From Terriglobia bacterium (lineage in GTDB: Bacteria > Acidobacteriota > Terriglobia > Bryobacterales > Bryobacteraceae): a DNA stretch of 44,034 nt. The notes beneath the pieces were generated by a model. It made no database searches and had not been told where the DNA came from. It saw nothing but the letters and a program-made list of their open reading frames with translations. Both the position numbers and the translations under genes were made by a program. The stretch lies in the NCBI GenBank assembly GCA_020073365.1, contig JAIQFL010000053.1:1-44034 (forward strand), given 5' to 3'. Shown here in pieces: positions 25,758 through 34,897 of this stretch; positions within the stretch are counted from its first letter, which is position 1, and each line of letters begins with the position of its first letter.

Positions 25758-27361
25758 CCGGGGCGACCAGCAGTTTCAGATCGGCCTCATCCACAACGCC
25801 GTCGTTGTTCAGGTCGCCCGCGCAGTGAGCGTCTTTGAAGCGGCTGAAATCGATAGTCGGCAAACTGGATGGGAGCATTAGTCGGCCCGGTAAACGGAGT
25901 GTTCTCGCATTCCGTATGCGCGCCTGCGAGAAAGAACGGCTGTGGCTGGAGGCGGCTGACAAAGTTAGCGGTGTCGAAAGGAAACACGGCTCGGTTGCGG
26001 CCGCGCTTGACATCGCCCGACCAGGAACTAATGTCAAAGCCGGGCTTGACGTTGCGGTTGCCAAGGTAGGCGTACAACATGCATTTGCCTTCCCACTCGG
26101 AGTAGAAATCGACCTCTACCGCGAGGCGGTCGAAAAGGCCATCCTGGTTGCTGTCGATATTGATGACCTTCACGGTATTGGCCTCGTACCTGGAACCGCC
26201 GGGTTCGAAACTGGCGGCTGCACGGATCTGGGTCCGCAATTCCCGGACCGGCACTGCCATAAATGGCACCGCACGCGCGCGCGAGCTTGACACAAAACGA
26301 ATGCCCTTCAACTTGTAGGACTCACCGTTCTTACGCCACGCACTCGCCGGAACGAAGGCCGCAATCTCGTTGGCGCCTGCTTCCAGAACCTGCGTCCTCT
26401 CATCGGATTCGATAGTCTGCCCGCGCCCGTTGTCGAGCTGAAATGCGAAAGTGTACAGTCCGGGGAGGGTGATATCCACGTTCGCAATCACCCTGACGCC
26501 CTCAAATTTGCCGTTGTGATCGTCGTCCACGCCCCGGTCGCGCAGGCCGAGAATCCGGACCGCTGAGGGATTGTCGAAGCAGGACGATTTGACGCCGCCC
26601 CGCGCCGCAGGCGCCGCGGAAAAGGGAACGGGATGGCTGGATAGTGCGGGGAATACGCCCAGGAGCGCGGTCTGCCCGGCCGGGACAACGAGAATCCGGC
26701 TGTCGAGCCAAAATGCGAGCGAGCCAGCCGCGTCCTGTGTAAACCGGTACTTTCCCGCCGCGACGCGCACACCGTCCTGGGTCCGATAAATGTCGACAAG
26801 GACTTGGCCCTGGGGTTCCAGGGTCCGCTCTTCGCCCACCCACGACTGAGTCTGCGTTCGGCGATGCAAGCGACGCGCATCCGTGCTGAACAGCGCGAGG
26901 TAGCTACCGTTGGTCGAAAAGAGATAGCCGAGCCAAACTGGTCCGCTCTTGGCGAAGTGACGGCCGTCGACGATGAGATCGGCGGAATCCGGCGGGGCTG
27001 GGAGGGGCGATCCCGGCATTTCCGGACCCCGATCGAGCACCATGCAGTGAGCTTGCTGCCATTCCGTGGCATTGGACACACGCACACCGTCGCCGGAACT
27101 CCCGGTGGCAGCGCAAACGGGTTGAGGCGTCTGACTGGCCTGGGCCCGGATAGCGATCAGAAGAGTTCGTCCGGACAGTTTGGCCTCGAAGTCATCGGTG
27201 GAAAGAGCTGCGGCCACCGGGCCTGACAGGACGCTGAGATACTCGCGTCCGGCTATGACCTCCGCCCCGGATGTGGCGGCCTCGTTCCGCGACGCGATCA
27301 TCCAGAGAGCGACCGTGAGTCGTCCGATCCGGCGAGCAGTCGCATCTGGTGCCCGGCTCAA
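25729..27361 (-). pseudogene. large exported-type protein with dockerin-like EF-hand tail, frameshifted
   Basis: The main frame 27361-25787 encodes 524 residues, starting at a TTG or an ATG near 27301, with no convincing signal peptide. The family is unknown. Two similar calcium-loop-like segments appear: RDRGVDDDHNGKFEGVRV and NIDSNQDGLFDRLAVEV. Near 25855 the frame should change from APIQFAD to the next frame, which reads TIDFSRFKDAHCAGDLNNDG then VVDEADLKLLVAP to a stop at 25729. DLNNDGVVDEADLKLL is a dockerin-type EF-hand repeat, normally present twice; here only one remains before the sequence runs into the following broken gene. Both the frameshift and the missing half-dockerin suggest decay. 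The intact form may have bound calcium at the cell surface. Confidence 0.65.
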
Positions 27362-27436
27362 ATTGCAGTATTCACCTTTTCGGCAAGCCTGACAAGGTTG
27401 TGCAATGTTAATGCCTGACCTAACCGACGGCGCCTC

Positions 27437-30430
27437 CTACTTCGCGGCAAACGGCTCCATCAGCTCCGCCATCGAATACAGGCGTCCATCCACCATCACC
27501 CGCCGCACGTTGGCGGCGTCTTTGATGTCGCGCAGAGGATCTCCCGACACAAATACCAGGTCGGCGAGCTTCCCCGCCTCGACCGAGCCGAGATCCTTGC
27601 CGTAGCCCAACGCCCTGGCGGGCGCGAGCGTGGCGGTTTGCAGAGCTTCCCACGGGGCGAGCCCGTATTTCACTTCGGCGCGCAGACCCAGATGAATCAG
27701 CATCGCCAGGCCGGGCAGCGGAGAATCGGTGCCCAGAATCACGGTGCCGCCGTTGTGCAAAACGCTCGCCAGAGTTTCTTCTTCCGCCTTGAGGTTGGCG
27801 AGAGGGATGCTCTGATCGGTGTTGACCGCGCGGTCGCGCGCCTCCCGCATGGTCTTCTGCGACCACGGCGGGTTCAAGGTCGCAATTCGCGGATCGTCAA
27901 GGATCTTGGGATCTTCCGCATACAGCGCGGAGGCGGTGAAGGGAGTTGAGATGAGGAACTCCCCAGCGGCCGCGAATAGCGTCCGGATATCCAGGTAACT
28001 GACACCGGCGTAGGACCGCGTGTAAGAGTAGCCCCACCGCGAGGTCGCGCTCACGTGAGTCATTCCGTCCATGCCAAAGGTCAAGCCCGGCAGCCCATAG
28101 TGCGAAGCCGCCCACACCCCCAGCTTTTCGTGCGCGAACTTCAGCACGGCTTGCTGCAATTCGTGCGGCAGGCGGACGTAGGTTTTCAGATTGTCGTACT
28201 CCAGGGCTTGCGCGCGGGCCAACTCCATTTGCAGTTGTTTTTCGTTGGTTACTCCGTGGTCGCCGGCGTAATACCCGCGCTCCCCGTCAATGGGCTCGCC
28301 GGTGGCGAAATAGCGCGGCCCGACACGGCTTTCGGAGCCGAACGACTCTTTGATCTCCATCTGGCCGTGCGCCTGATCGCCTTGCGACTGAATGTCGGTG
28401 ATTCCGTACGCCAGCCATAGGCGTCCCGCGCGGTCGCCATACTGCGCCAGGCCGCCGTAGGCGTGATTGTGCGACTCCCACAGGCCGGGCATTACCGTCA
28501 GGCCGGACGCGTCGACTACTTCGGTGCCGCGGTGCAGTCCCTCGCGATGCGGCTCGATCTTCTGAATCCGCCGGCCGGAGATGGTGATATCGACATTGGC
28601 CCGAACACCCGGACCCAACCCGTCCCAAAGCTGCCCGGCGTGAATCAGGATCTTCTTCGTGGAGGCTTGGCGATGCCAGGTAAGGTCCAGCGGCACGGCC
28701 GCGGGCGGTGTCGAACCGTCGACGGCAACCATGCGCAGTTTCCCGTTCGAGAGATACAACAGGCGCTTTCCGTCACGGCTCCACGTGGGCGCGTCGGTCA
28801 TCTCCTCGTTGACCGGTCGCGCTTCCTCCGCCGGAACACCGTTCGCATCCACCGGGCGCACCCACAGGTAGCCATCCATAACGAATGCCATCCGCGAGCC
28901 ATCCGGCGAATAGACCGGGCCATCGATGGTCCGTGTGCTGATCGACAAGTACGGCGCCGGCTCCGTGAAAGTCACTTTGCCCGTCGCCAGGTCCACCGTC
29001 TCAATTAAGCTGGTCCCTTCGCGAAAGCGCCTCGAATAGGGCTTGAGCGCCGCCACTGAGATGGCTTTGCCGTTGGCCGACCAGCTCGGGCTCCCGGGCT
29101 CGTAGGTTGGCTGGATAGCCACTTGGATCGCGCCGCTCGCCAGATCGATGGTGTAAGTGGTTCCGTCCTGCTTCTGGAATGCGAGCTTCGTGCCATCCGG
29201 AGACCAGGCGGGGTTGAGCGCCGGCGCATCCCCAAGCTTGGTGACGCGACGCTCGGTCTTCGACGCCAGATCCAGAATATAGATGTCCGCGGTGCCGCCT
29301 TTGTCGGAGCAGTAAGCGATGCGCGCGCCATCGGGCGACCACGCGGGGGATTGCTTGTAGAAGTTGTCGTGAGTCAGTGGCTCCGGCTTGCCGCCGATTT
29401 CCATCAACCAGAGCTGGTTCAGCGCTTCGAAGACAACCCGGTGGCCGTCCGGCGAGAGAGCCGGGGCCAGAATGCCCTTCACAGGTCGCGGCGCGGTCAA
29501 TTCGAAATCCGGCTGCCTGTGTTTGTACGGTGACCGGTTCAGCTCGAAGCTCGCCTGGAACGGGATCGCCCGGGTCTCTCCCGACCCGAGCGCGGTCACG
29601 AAGATCTTGCCGTTGCCCGTATAGAGAATCTGGTTCGCGGAAAGCCAGGTGGGCGGAAAGGGGAAGACATCGTCGGCCGTTCCTACCGTCGCTCCGGAAA
29701 CCATCAGGCGCGTCGTTCGGCCCTCAAACTGCGTGTACGCGATTTTCTTTCCATCGGGAGACCAGGATGGCGAATTCACACGAGCCGGCGCTGCCACGGT
29801 AACCACCGTTTTGTTCTGGCCCGACGCATTCGCCGACCGAATGCTGCCGCCGTTCGCGCCAGTGCCGCTGACGAAGGCGATTTCGGAGCCGTCGGGCGAC
29901 CAGGCCGGTTCAAATTCGTCCGCCGGCGCAGATGTCCATTGCGTCAGCTTCCCGCTGTCGACCTCGGCGACCCAGATATCGTAATTGCCTCGGAACGCGC
30001 GGTCGGAAGAGAACGCGACTCCTTTCCCGTCCGGCGAAAAGCGCGGTTCGCGATCGTCGCCGTGCCCGTCCGTCAGTTGCCGCACGCGCGTGCCATCGGG
30101 CTTCATCAGCCAGATGTGGAACGTGCCGCCCTTGAACGACTGAAAAGCGACCAGGTCGCCTTTGGGGGACCAGTCGGGACGAGCCGGCTCCTGGAACGGA
30201 TCGGTGAGGCGTTTGGCGGCGCCGCCCGCAATGGGCAGCGACCACAGCGTCTCCTGCAGGTCCATGAGAATCGTCTGGCGATCCGGGGAGAGCGTGACGG
30301 AGATGTTGGTGCCCTCGTGGACGGCCACCCTGCGCTTCGTGCCGGCGTTCGGCGCGGCCGAAATCAGCACCGCGATCAGCAGAGTGCTGGAGAATGCGAA
30401 TGTCACGCGGCGCTTACGCTGTCCATTCAT
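27437..30430 (-). CDS. exported beta-propeller (TolB/PD40) fused to amidohydrolase
   Basis: The protein has 997 residues. A signal-like N-terminus (FAFSSTLLIAVLISAAPNAG) is followed by about 550 residues of PD40/TolB-type propeller blades with repeated WSPDG and FSPDG motifs (PAWSPDGSEIAFVSG, PSWSPDGKKIAYTQF, PAWSPDGARIAYCSD). A C-terminal amidohydrolase domain (about 600-997) has the metal-binding GLWESHNHAYGG near residue 651 and ILGTDSPLPG near the end. It ends with the typical DLVFVSGDPLRDIKDAANVR tail. Such fusions are common in Acidobacteriota and Bacteroidota and probably hydrolyse cyclic amides or dipeptides outside the cytoplasm; the substrate is unknown. Fragments of at least one further copy lie at 23737-23881 and 32683-32775. 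Upstream (30474-30519) is one copy of a 46-bp repeat. Confidence 0.92.
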   Translation of the reverse strand: MNGQRKRRVTFAFSSTLLIAVLISAAPNAGTKRRVAVHEGTNISVTLSPDRQTILMDLQETLWSLPIAGGAAKRLTDPFQEPARPDWSPKGDLVAFQSFKGGTFHIWLMKPDGTRVRQLTDGHGDDREPRFSPDGKGVAFSSDRAFRGNYDIWVAEVDSGKLTQWTSAPADEFEPAWSPDGSEIAFVSGTGANGGSIRSANASGQNKTVVTVAAPARVNSPSWSPDGKKIAYTQFEGRTTRLMVSGATVGTADDVFPFPPTWLSANQILYTGNGKIFVTALGSGETRAIPFQASFELNRSPYKHRQPDFELTAPRPVKGILAPALSPDGHRVVFEALNQLWLMEIGGKPEPLTHDNFYKQSPAWSPDGARIAYCSDKGGTADIYILDLASKTERRVTKLGDAPALNPAWSPDGTKLAFQKQDGTTYTIDLASGAIQVAIQPTYEPGSPSWSANGKAISVAALKPYSRRFREGTSLIETVDLATGKVTFTEPAPYLSISTRTIDGPVYSPDGSRMAFVMDGYLWVRPVDANGVPAEEARPVNEEMTDAPTWSRDGKRLLYLSNGKLRMVAVDGSTPPAAVPLDLTWHRQASTKKILIHAGQLWDGLGPGVRANVDITISGRRIQKIEPHREGLHRGTEVVDASGLTVMPGLWESHNHAYGGLAQYGDRAGRLWLAYGITDIQSQGDQAHGQMEIKESFGSESRVGPRYFATGEPIDGERGYYAGDHGVTNEKQLQMELARAQALEYDNLKTYVRLPHELQQAVLKFAHEKLGVWAASHYGLPGLTFGMDGMTHVSATSRWGYSYTRSYAGVSYLDIRTLFAAAGEFLISTPFTASALYAEDPKILDDPRIATLNPPWSQKTMREARDRAVNTDQSIPLANLKAEEETLASVLHNGGTVILGTDSPLPGLAMLIHLGLRAEVKYGLAPWEALQTATLAPARALGYGKDLGSVEAGKLADLVFVSGDPLRDIKDAANVRRVMVDGRLYSMAELMEPFAAK

Positions 30431-30473
30431 CTGCGGCCTGCCTCCGGGGCGCGGCTTTGTTTCGACGCGCCCC

Positions 30474-30519
30474 GCCTCAGTGATACATTGTAAGACACTC
30501 GTGATTCGTATCCGGTCTT
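30474..30519. repeat. 46-bp direct repeat, copy 1
   Basis: This copy matches 32729-32775 with one substitution and one single-base gap, in the same orientation. The core TACATTGTAAGACACTCGTG is identical. It lies 44 bp upstream of the amidohydrolase start, so it contains part of that gene's probable promoter region. The near-palindrome TACATTGTA within it could be an operator. Confidence 0.9.
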
Positions 30520-30543
30520 GCGTATGGACGATTGATTCAAAAT

Positions 30544-31104
30544 CTATTTCATCTGCCTCCTCTCACTGGACGGCGGGACCAGACCCTTCATGCGCAGGTA
30601 GACTACCACATTTCCGTAGTGTTCCCACGTATGCCACAAGTTCCAGTTCAACATGCCAAACCTGTTCTTACCCTTGCCGGGCTCGACCATTTCCGCGCCG
30701 GAAGCATCCGTCAGCGCATCATATGCGCCATCGCAATACGTGAAAGCCTCTTTGAGCGCGGCGACCAAGTCGGCTTTCTTGGACAGCGTATCCTCGATCT
30801 CTGTATACGCCGCCTTCCTGACCTCGCCCTTGGCCGGAGCGCACAGGTTGTACTGATCGTCGGCCACATGCGCTACCTGCTGGCCAAAGCTGCGCACATC
30901 GGGCGACGGCTTGAACCCATAGCTCGCTTCGGGCATTTTTTCCGCCGCCCTGATGAAATAGTCTCTTATGCCTTTGTAATCCCTCTTAACGTCTGCGCTC
31001 AGGGGATTGCTTTGTGCCCACAAGGCACGGGGTCCGATGCTCATCAGGAGGGCGAGCCCTCCGCCAGCAATTGCAATAACCACCACTACACGTAATCGAT
31101 TCAC
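30544..31104 (-). CDS. DinB-like protein with export signal
   Basis: The protein has 186 residues from a GTG start preceded by GGAGG. The N-terminus MNRLRVVVVIAIAGGGLALL is a signal sequence or anchor. The remainder is a DinB/YfiT four-helix bundle: DYFIRAAEKMPEASYGFKP, FGQQVAHVADDQYNLC and WNLWHTWEHYGNVVVYLRMK. The spaced histidines (in HVADDQ and HTWEHYG) are the usual metal ligands. DinB-fold proteins are metal-dependent thiol transferases or of unknown function, and exported versions are frequent in Acidobacteriota. It is divergent from the MocR regulator. The two ribosome-binding regions form an inverted repeat (GAACCTCC near 31110 and GGAGGTTC near 31203). Confidence 0.85.
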   Translation of the reverse strand: MNRLRVVVVIAIAGGGLALLMSIGPRALWAQSNPLSADVKRDYKGIRDYFIRAAEKMPEASYGFKPSPDVRSFGQQVAHVADDQYNLCAPAKGEVRKAAYTEIEDTLSKKADLVAALKEAFTYCDGAYDALTDASGAEMVEPGKGKNRFGMLNWNLWHTWEHYGNVVVYLRMKGLVPPSSERRQMK

Positions 31105-31215
31105 GTCTGAACCTCCAAAACATTACCAGCGTCTCCGTAACATCGTAGAATGAAAATGGTCCGTTATCGAGAGCCGATTTCAATCTCTGAAATGTACCAT
31201 TGGGAGGTTCTGACC

Positions 31216-32667
31216 ATGCGCCAATCGCGGGGAGTGCTCTTGCCACCGGTTCGCGCATCGCGTTTGCGGCGCGGCGACTTGTATGGCGCGTTGCGAACCG
31301 CGGTGCTGGACGGCGTCCTCGCTCCCGGCGAACGGCTCCCCTCGACACGGCAGGCTGCCGCCGATTACGGCGTTTCGCGCGGAATGCTGGAAGTGATCTT
31401 CGAGCAGCTCACCGAAGAAGGCTTTCTTCAACGTGCCGTCGGACGGGGTACGTTCGTCTCGTCCACGGTGTCGCGGCTGAGTGCGCCGGCGCAGGGTCAA
31501 GAGACCAGGCGACGTTCGCCCGCGCCGTCCCATCGCGGCCACTCACTCGCCGCCATCGCCGCCTGCCGTGAGCCTGCGGTTCCACGCCCGTTCAACGCCG
31601 GCATAGCCGATACCAGCGAGTTTCCCTGGAAGACCTGGCAACGGCTTCATGCGCGCGCGGCCCGCGAGCTCGGGCGTGGTGGCCTGAACTTTGCCGATCC
31701 GCGCGGCCTGTCGAATTTGCGCGCGGCGATCGCGCACTACCTGGCGCAGTTCCGCGGAATCCGCTGCGACCCCGGGCAGGTCATCGTCTTCAACAGCGCA
31801 CAACAGGCGCTCCACGTTCTAGCCCTACTGCTGCTCAACCCCGGCGACGGCATCTGGATCGAGGATCCCTGCTACCTGGGAGCCCGCGCCGCGTTCGAAC
31901 TGGCAGGCGCCGCGATTGCCCCGGTGCCCGTCGATCAGGAAGGCATTCGCGTCGACCTGGGTGTTCGCCGTTCCCCGCGGGCACGCATCGCCTATGTGAC
32001 GCCCTCGCACCAGTACCCGACCGGGGTGGCTTTGAGCCTCGATCGCCGCGTCGCGCTGATCGAGTGGGCTGCGCGGAATGATGCCTGGATCGTGGAGGAC
32101 GATTACGACGGCGAATTCCGCTACGAGGGGCAGCCGCTCACGGCGCTCTATTCGCTCGATTCATCCGCGCGGGTGCTCTACATCGGCACACTGAACAAGT
32201 CGATGTTCGTCTCGCTGCGGGTCGCTTATGCGGTGGTGCCCGAGGAGATCGTGGAACCGCTGGCCAACATTCGCACTCAGATGGACGGGTTCACGCCGGC
32301 GGTGCGGCAGATGGCGATGAGCCTCTTCATGGACGAGGGCCATTTCTCCTCGCACCTGCGCCGTATGCGCGCCATTTATGGAGCTAAACGCGCGACGTTG
32401 GTCGAAGGGCTTGCCCCGCTCGCCGCCCGCGGCTGGACCTGGTCGAGCAATCCCGCCGGCATGCATCTCCTGGCCGCCCATGAAAGGGGCGACTACGCAC
32501 GAGCGGTTGCCGCGTCGAGTGCTCTGGACCTCGCTCTGCTCCGCTCCTACCGCATCGCACGGGCGCGCGACGACGGCTTGCTTCTTCGTTTTGGCGCCCT
32601 CGACGCTACGAGTCTACGTGCCGGCATCGCTGAGCTTGTAGCAGTGGCGAACAAGGTGAAACCTTGA
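31216..32667 (+). CDS. MocR-family (GntR/aminotransferase) transcriptional regulator
   Basis: The protein has 483 residues from the ATG at 31216, preceded by GGGAGG. An in-frame ATG at 31150 is less likely. The N-terminal winged helix of the GntR type (about 15-80) includes LYGALRTAVLDGVLAPGERL, PSTRQAAADYGVSRGMLEVI and GFLQRAVGRGTFVS. A fold-type I aminotransferase domain follows. The PLP-binding lysine is about Lys328 in IGTLNKSMF, with EDDYDGEFRYEGQPL and TPSHQYPTGV as in other MocR proteins such as PdxR and GabR. These regulators bind PLP and often a ligand and control adjacent genes. Candidates are the divergent DinB gene or the YcaO-SagB genes 89 bp downstream on the same strand. Confidence 0.93.
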   Translation: MRQSRGVLLPPVRASRLRRGDLYGALRTAVLDGVLAPGERLPSTRQAAADYGVSRGMLEVIFEQLTEEGFLQRAVGRGTFVSSTVSRLSAPAQGQETRRRSPAPSHRGHSLAAIAACREPAVPRPFNAGIADTSEFPWKTWQRLHARAARELGRGGLNFADPRGLSNLRAAIAHYLAQFRGIRCDPGQVIVFNSAQQALHVLALLLLNPGDGIWIEDPCYLGARAAFELAGAAIAPVPVDQEGIRVDLGVRRSPRARIAYVTPSHQYPTGVALSLDRRVALIEWAARNDAWIVEDDYDGEFRYEGQPLTALYSLDSSARVLYIGTLNKSMFVSLRVAYAVVPEEIVEPLANIRTQMDGFTPAVRQMAMSLFMDEGHFSSHLRRMRAIYGAKRATLVEGLAPLAARGWTWSSNPAGMHLLAAHERGDYARAVAASSALDLALLRSYRIARARDDGLLLRFGALDATSLRAGIAELVAVANKVKP

Positions 32668-32682
32668 ATCCACGGTGTCGGC

Positions 32683-32775
32683 GATCGACAGTACGGCGCC
32701 GCCTCCGTGAAAGTCAGCCTCGGATTTCGCCTCAGTGGTACATTGTAAGACACTCGTGATTCGTATCCCGGTCTT
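32683..32775. repeat. composite relic of the amidohydrolase locus, including 46-bp repeat copy 2
   Basis: The right part (32729-32775) is the second copy of the 46-bp repeat found at 30474-30519. The left part (about 32683-32715, GATCGACAGTACGGCGCCG then CCTCCGTGAAAGTCA) matches about 28940-28975 inside the amidohydrolase gene, with one gap and one or two mismatches. Both blocks are in the same order and orientation as in the intact locus, with the intervening 1.5 kb missing. This looks like a second amidohydrolase 5' region deleted down to about 90 bp. The start of the YcaO gene lies in it. Confidence 0.75.
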
Positions 32776-34897
32776 CCGAAGAAATCTGAAGGCAACCTGC
32801 GTCAGCCGGGACGAAGCTCTGCTCCGTTCACCGAACGGGCAGTTCATCGTCAGAGGCCCGTGGTGCGGTTTGGTGGCAGCCAGAATAGACGGCCGGAGCG
32901 ACTGCCTCGATATCGTCGAGGCGCTCCGTCCCCAGGGTGAGTCGATGCAGCTCCTGAATGCCCTGGTCCTCCTGGAGAGCCAGGGGCTGCTCATGGATCG
33001 CGCTTCGGATTTGCCCGATTCTCAGGCCGCATTCTGGAGCGCGCTGGATGTGCCTCCGGCACAAGCAGCGTCGCGGCTCGCCGGCGCTCGTTTCGATCTG
33101 CGCTGTCTCGGCGGGCCGGGGGCGGAACAGCTTGCCCGCGCCCTCTCGAGCAACGGAGTGCAGCGTTCGAACGGCGCCGGATGCGAGCTGACCATCGTCC
33201 TCACAGAGGACTATCTCGACCCCCGCCTGGACGCGCTCAACCGTGAGATGCGCGCGCGCGGGCTTCCGTGGGCCCTATGCATGCCGGCGGGCGCCGCCTG
33301 GATCGGCCCGCTGTTCCACGCCAAAACAGCCTGCTGGGAATGCCTCGCCACCAGGATGCGCGAGAATCGGCGAGACGCCGCCGGCGGCTTTCCGGCCAGT
33401 CTGCCCTCCACGCTGGAGTGGTTCGCCAACCTCGCGGCCACGGAAATCGCCAGGTGGATCGTCCTGGGAACCAGCCCGCTGGAGCAGGCCATCGCCACGG
33501 TGAATCCATTCACGTGCCGTATGGACTTCCATCGGGTGGTCCGCCGGCCGCAGTGCGCCGTTTGCGGCGGGAACTTCCGGCTCGACCCGTCGCAGCTCCG
33601 CGCGCCGCCGGCCGGCGATTTGAGACACCACCTCAGCCCGGTCACGGGCATCGTCCCATATATCGTGCGGCGAGGCGCGGCGGCCGATCACATCCCGGTG
33701 GTTTGGACTCCCCTCCACCGGCCTGCCGCCGCCGAGCGCAGGTCCGGCGACTCGCACGCGGTAGCCGTAGGCACAGCTCCCTCCGAGTACGAAGCGCAAA
33801 CATCGTGCATCGGCGAGGCCCTGGAACGATACAGCACGAGCTACGACGGCACCGAGGCCACAGTGCGCTCCCGCGCCAGCCAACTGGATGGCCCGTTTCT
33901 GCTCCCTTCGAGCCTGCTTCTGATCAGCGACGCGCAATACCGGGAGCGCGAATTGTTCAACCGGGCCAGCGACGGCAGTCTGTGGATCCCCGAACGCTTC
34001 GACGACCACTGCGAGCTGGACTGGACGCCGGTCTGGTCGGTGTCGCGTAACCAGCGCTGGTACGTACCGGCGGCGTACTGTTTTCTGCGCTGCCGGTCGC
34101 GCCACTCCCCGCATTCGTTCGGCGGCGATTCGAACGGTTGCGCCGCCGGCCGCACGCTCGACGAGGCCGTGGCTCGCGGCTTTTGCGAGCTCGTGGAGCG
34201 CGATGCGCTGGCCTTGTGGTGGTACAACCGTGCACCGCGTCCGGCCATCGATCTGGATTCCGCCGGCACCGAACTAGCCGACGACTTTCGGCGCCAGCTT
34301 GCGCGTGCGGGCAGGACGCTTCACCTGCTGGATTTGACCACCGACCTGGGGCTCCCAGTGGTCGCCGCCGTTTCCGCCCGGGAAGACGGCAGCGCCGTGG
34401 CGGTGGGTTTCGGCGCCCGCTTCCGCCTGGCCGCCGCGGCTCGACGCTCCCTGCTCGAAATGCAACAGGTGCTGGGAGCGCTGGACTCCCTGCCGCGTGA
34501 CGCCGAGGCGCCGCCCGCCAGTTGGCTGGAGCGCTGGCTGCGCGCCATCAATCTCCACCGCGAGCCATGGCTGGCCCCGGCGTCCGGCTCCGCCCCTGGA
34601 CCGGCACTCCGGCAAAAGCGCGAAGAAGCCCGTGGGGGGCCTCCGCCGCTGGCGCTCTCAAACGATGATACTGCCGCCTGCCTCGAAATCGCCCGTCGGC
34701 ATGAATTGGATCTGCTGGTCGCCAACCTGACACGCCCCGACCTCGGAGTGCCGGTGGTTCGCGTCATCGTACCGGGACTCCGGCCGGCGCAGCCGCGCTT
34801 CGCACCCGGCCGGCTCTACAGCGTTCCGGCCGCGCTCGGATGGCTGCCCGAGCCGCTCGCGGAGTCCCAACTGAACCCATTCCCCTTTTTCCTGTGA
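32756..34897 (+). CDS. TOMM cyclodehydratase: E1-like leader-binding domain fused to YcaO
   Basis: The product is about 713 residues from the GTG at 32756; a GTG at 32735 would add seven residues. The N-terminal half is an ocin-ThiF/E1-like domain without ATP-activating motifs: an N-terminal wing (IVEALRPQGESMQLLNALVL) of the kind that grips a RiPP leader peptide, and two CxxC pairs (CWEC and CAVC) for structural zinc. The C-terminal half is YcaO, with the ATP/Mg motif SCIGEALERYS and the second acidic motif EAVARGFCELVERDALALWW. It ends NPFPFFL, close to the PxPxP C-terminus needed for cyclodehydration. Such enzymes turn Cys/Ser/Thr of a precursor peptide into azolines. A SagB dehydrogenase follows at once. 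No precursor peptide gene was found. The 5' end lies in a sequence relic, so the start is uncertain. Confidence 0.9.
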   Translation: MIRIPVFRRNLKATCVSRDEALLRSPNGQFIVRGPWCGLVAARIDGRSDCLDIVEALRPQGESMQLLNALVLLESQGLLMDRASDLPDSQAAFWSALDVPPAQAASRLAGARFDLRCLGGPGAEQLARALSSNGVQRSNGAGCELTIVLTEDYLDPRLDALNREMRARGLPWALCMPAGAAWIGPLFHAKTACWECLATRMRENRRDAAGGFPASLPSTLEWFANLAATEIARWIVLGTSPLEQAIATVNPFTCRMDFHRVVRRPQCAVCGGNFRLDPSQLRAPPAGDLRHHLSPVTGIVPYIVRRGAAADHIPVVWTPLHRPAAAERRSGDSHAVAVGTAPSEYEAQTSCIGEALERYSTSYDGTEATVRSRASQLDGPFLLPSSLLLISDAQYRERELFNRASDGSLWIPERFDDHCELDWTPVWSVSRNQRWYVPAAYCFLRCRSRHSPHSFGGDSNGCAAGRTLDEAVARGFCELVERDALALWWYNRAPRPAIDLDSAGTELADDFRRQLARAGRTLHLLDLTTDLGLPVVAAVSAREDGSAVAVGFGARFRLAAAARRSLLEMQQVLGALDSLPRDAEAPPASWLERWLRAINLHREPWLAPASGSAPGPALRQKREEARGGPPPLALSNDDTAACLEIARRHELDLLVANLTRPDLGVPVVRVIVPGLRPAQPRFAPGRLYSVPAALGWLPEPLAESQLNPFPFFL

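Noticed and set aside
31105..31215. Inverted GAACCTCC/GGAGGTTC between the DinB and MocR genes as an operator
   Set aside because: Both arms are simply the ribosome-binding regions of two divergent genes. The symmetry is expected from function.
32668..32755. A TOMM precursor peptide between the MocR and YcaO genes
   Set aside because: No frame gives a start, leader and Cys/Ser/Thr-rich core, and the sequence is explained as an amidohydrolase-locus relic.
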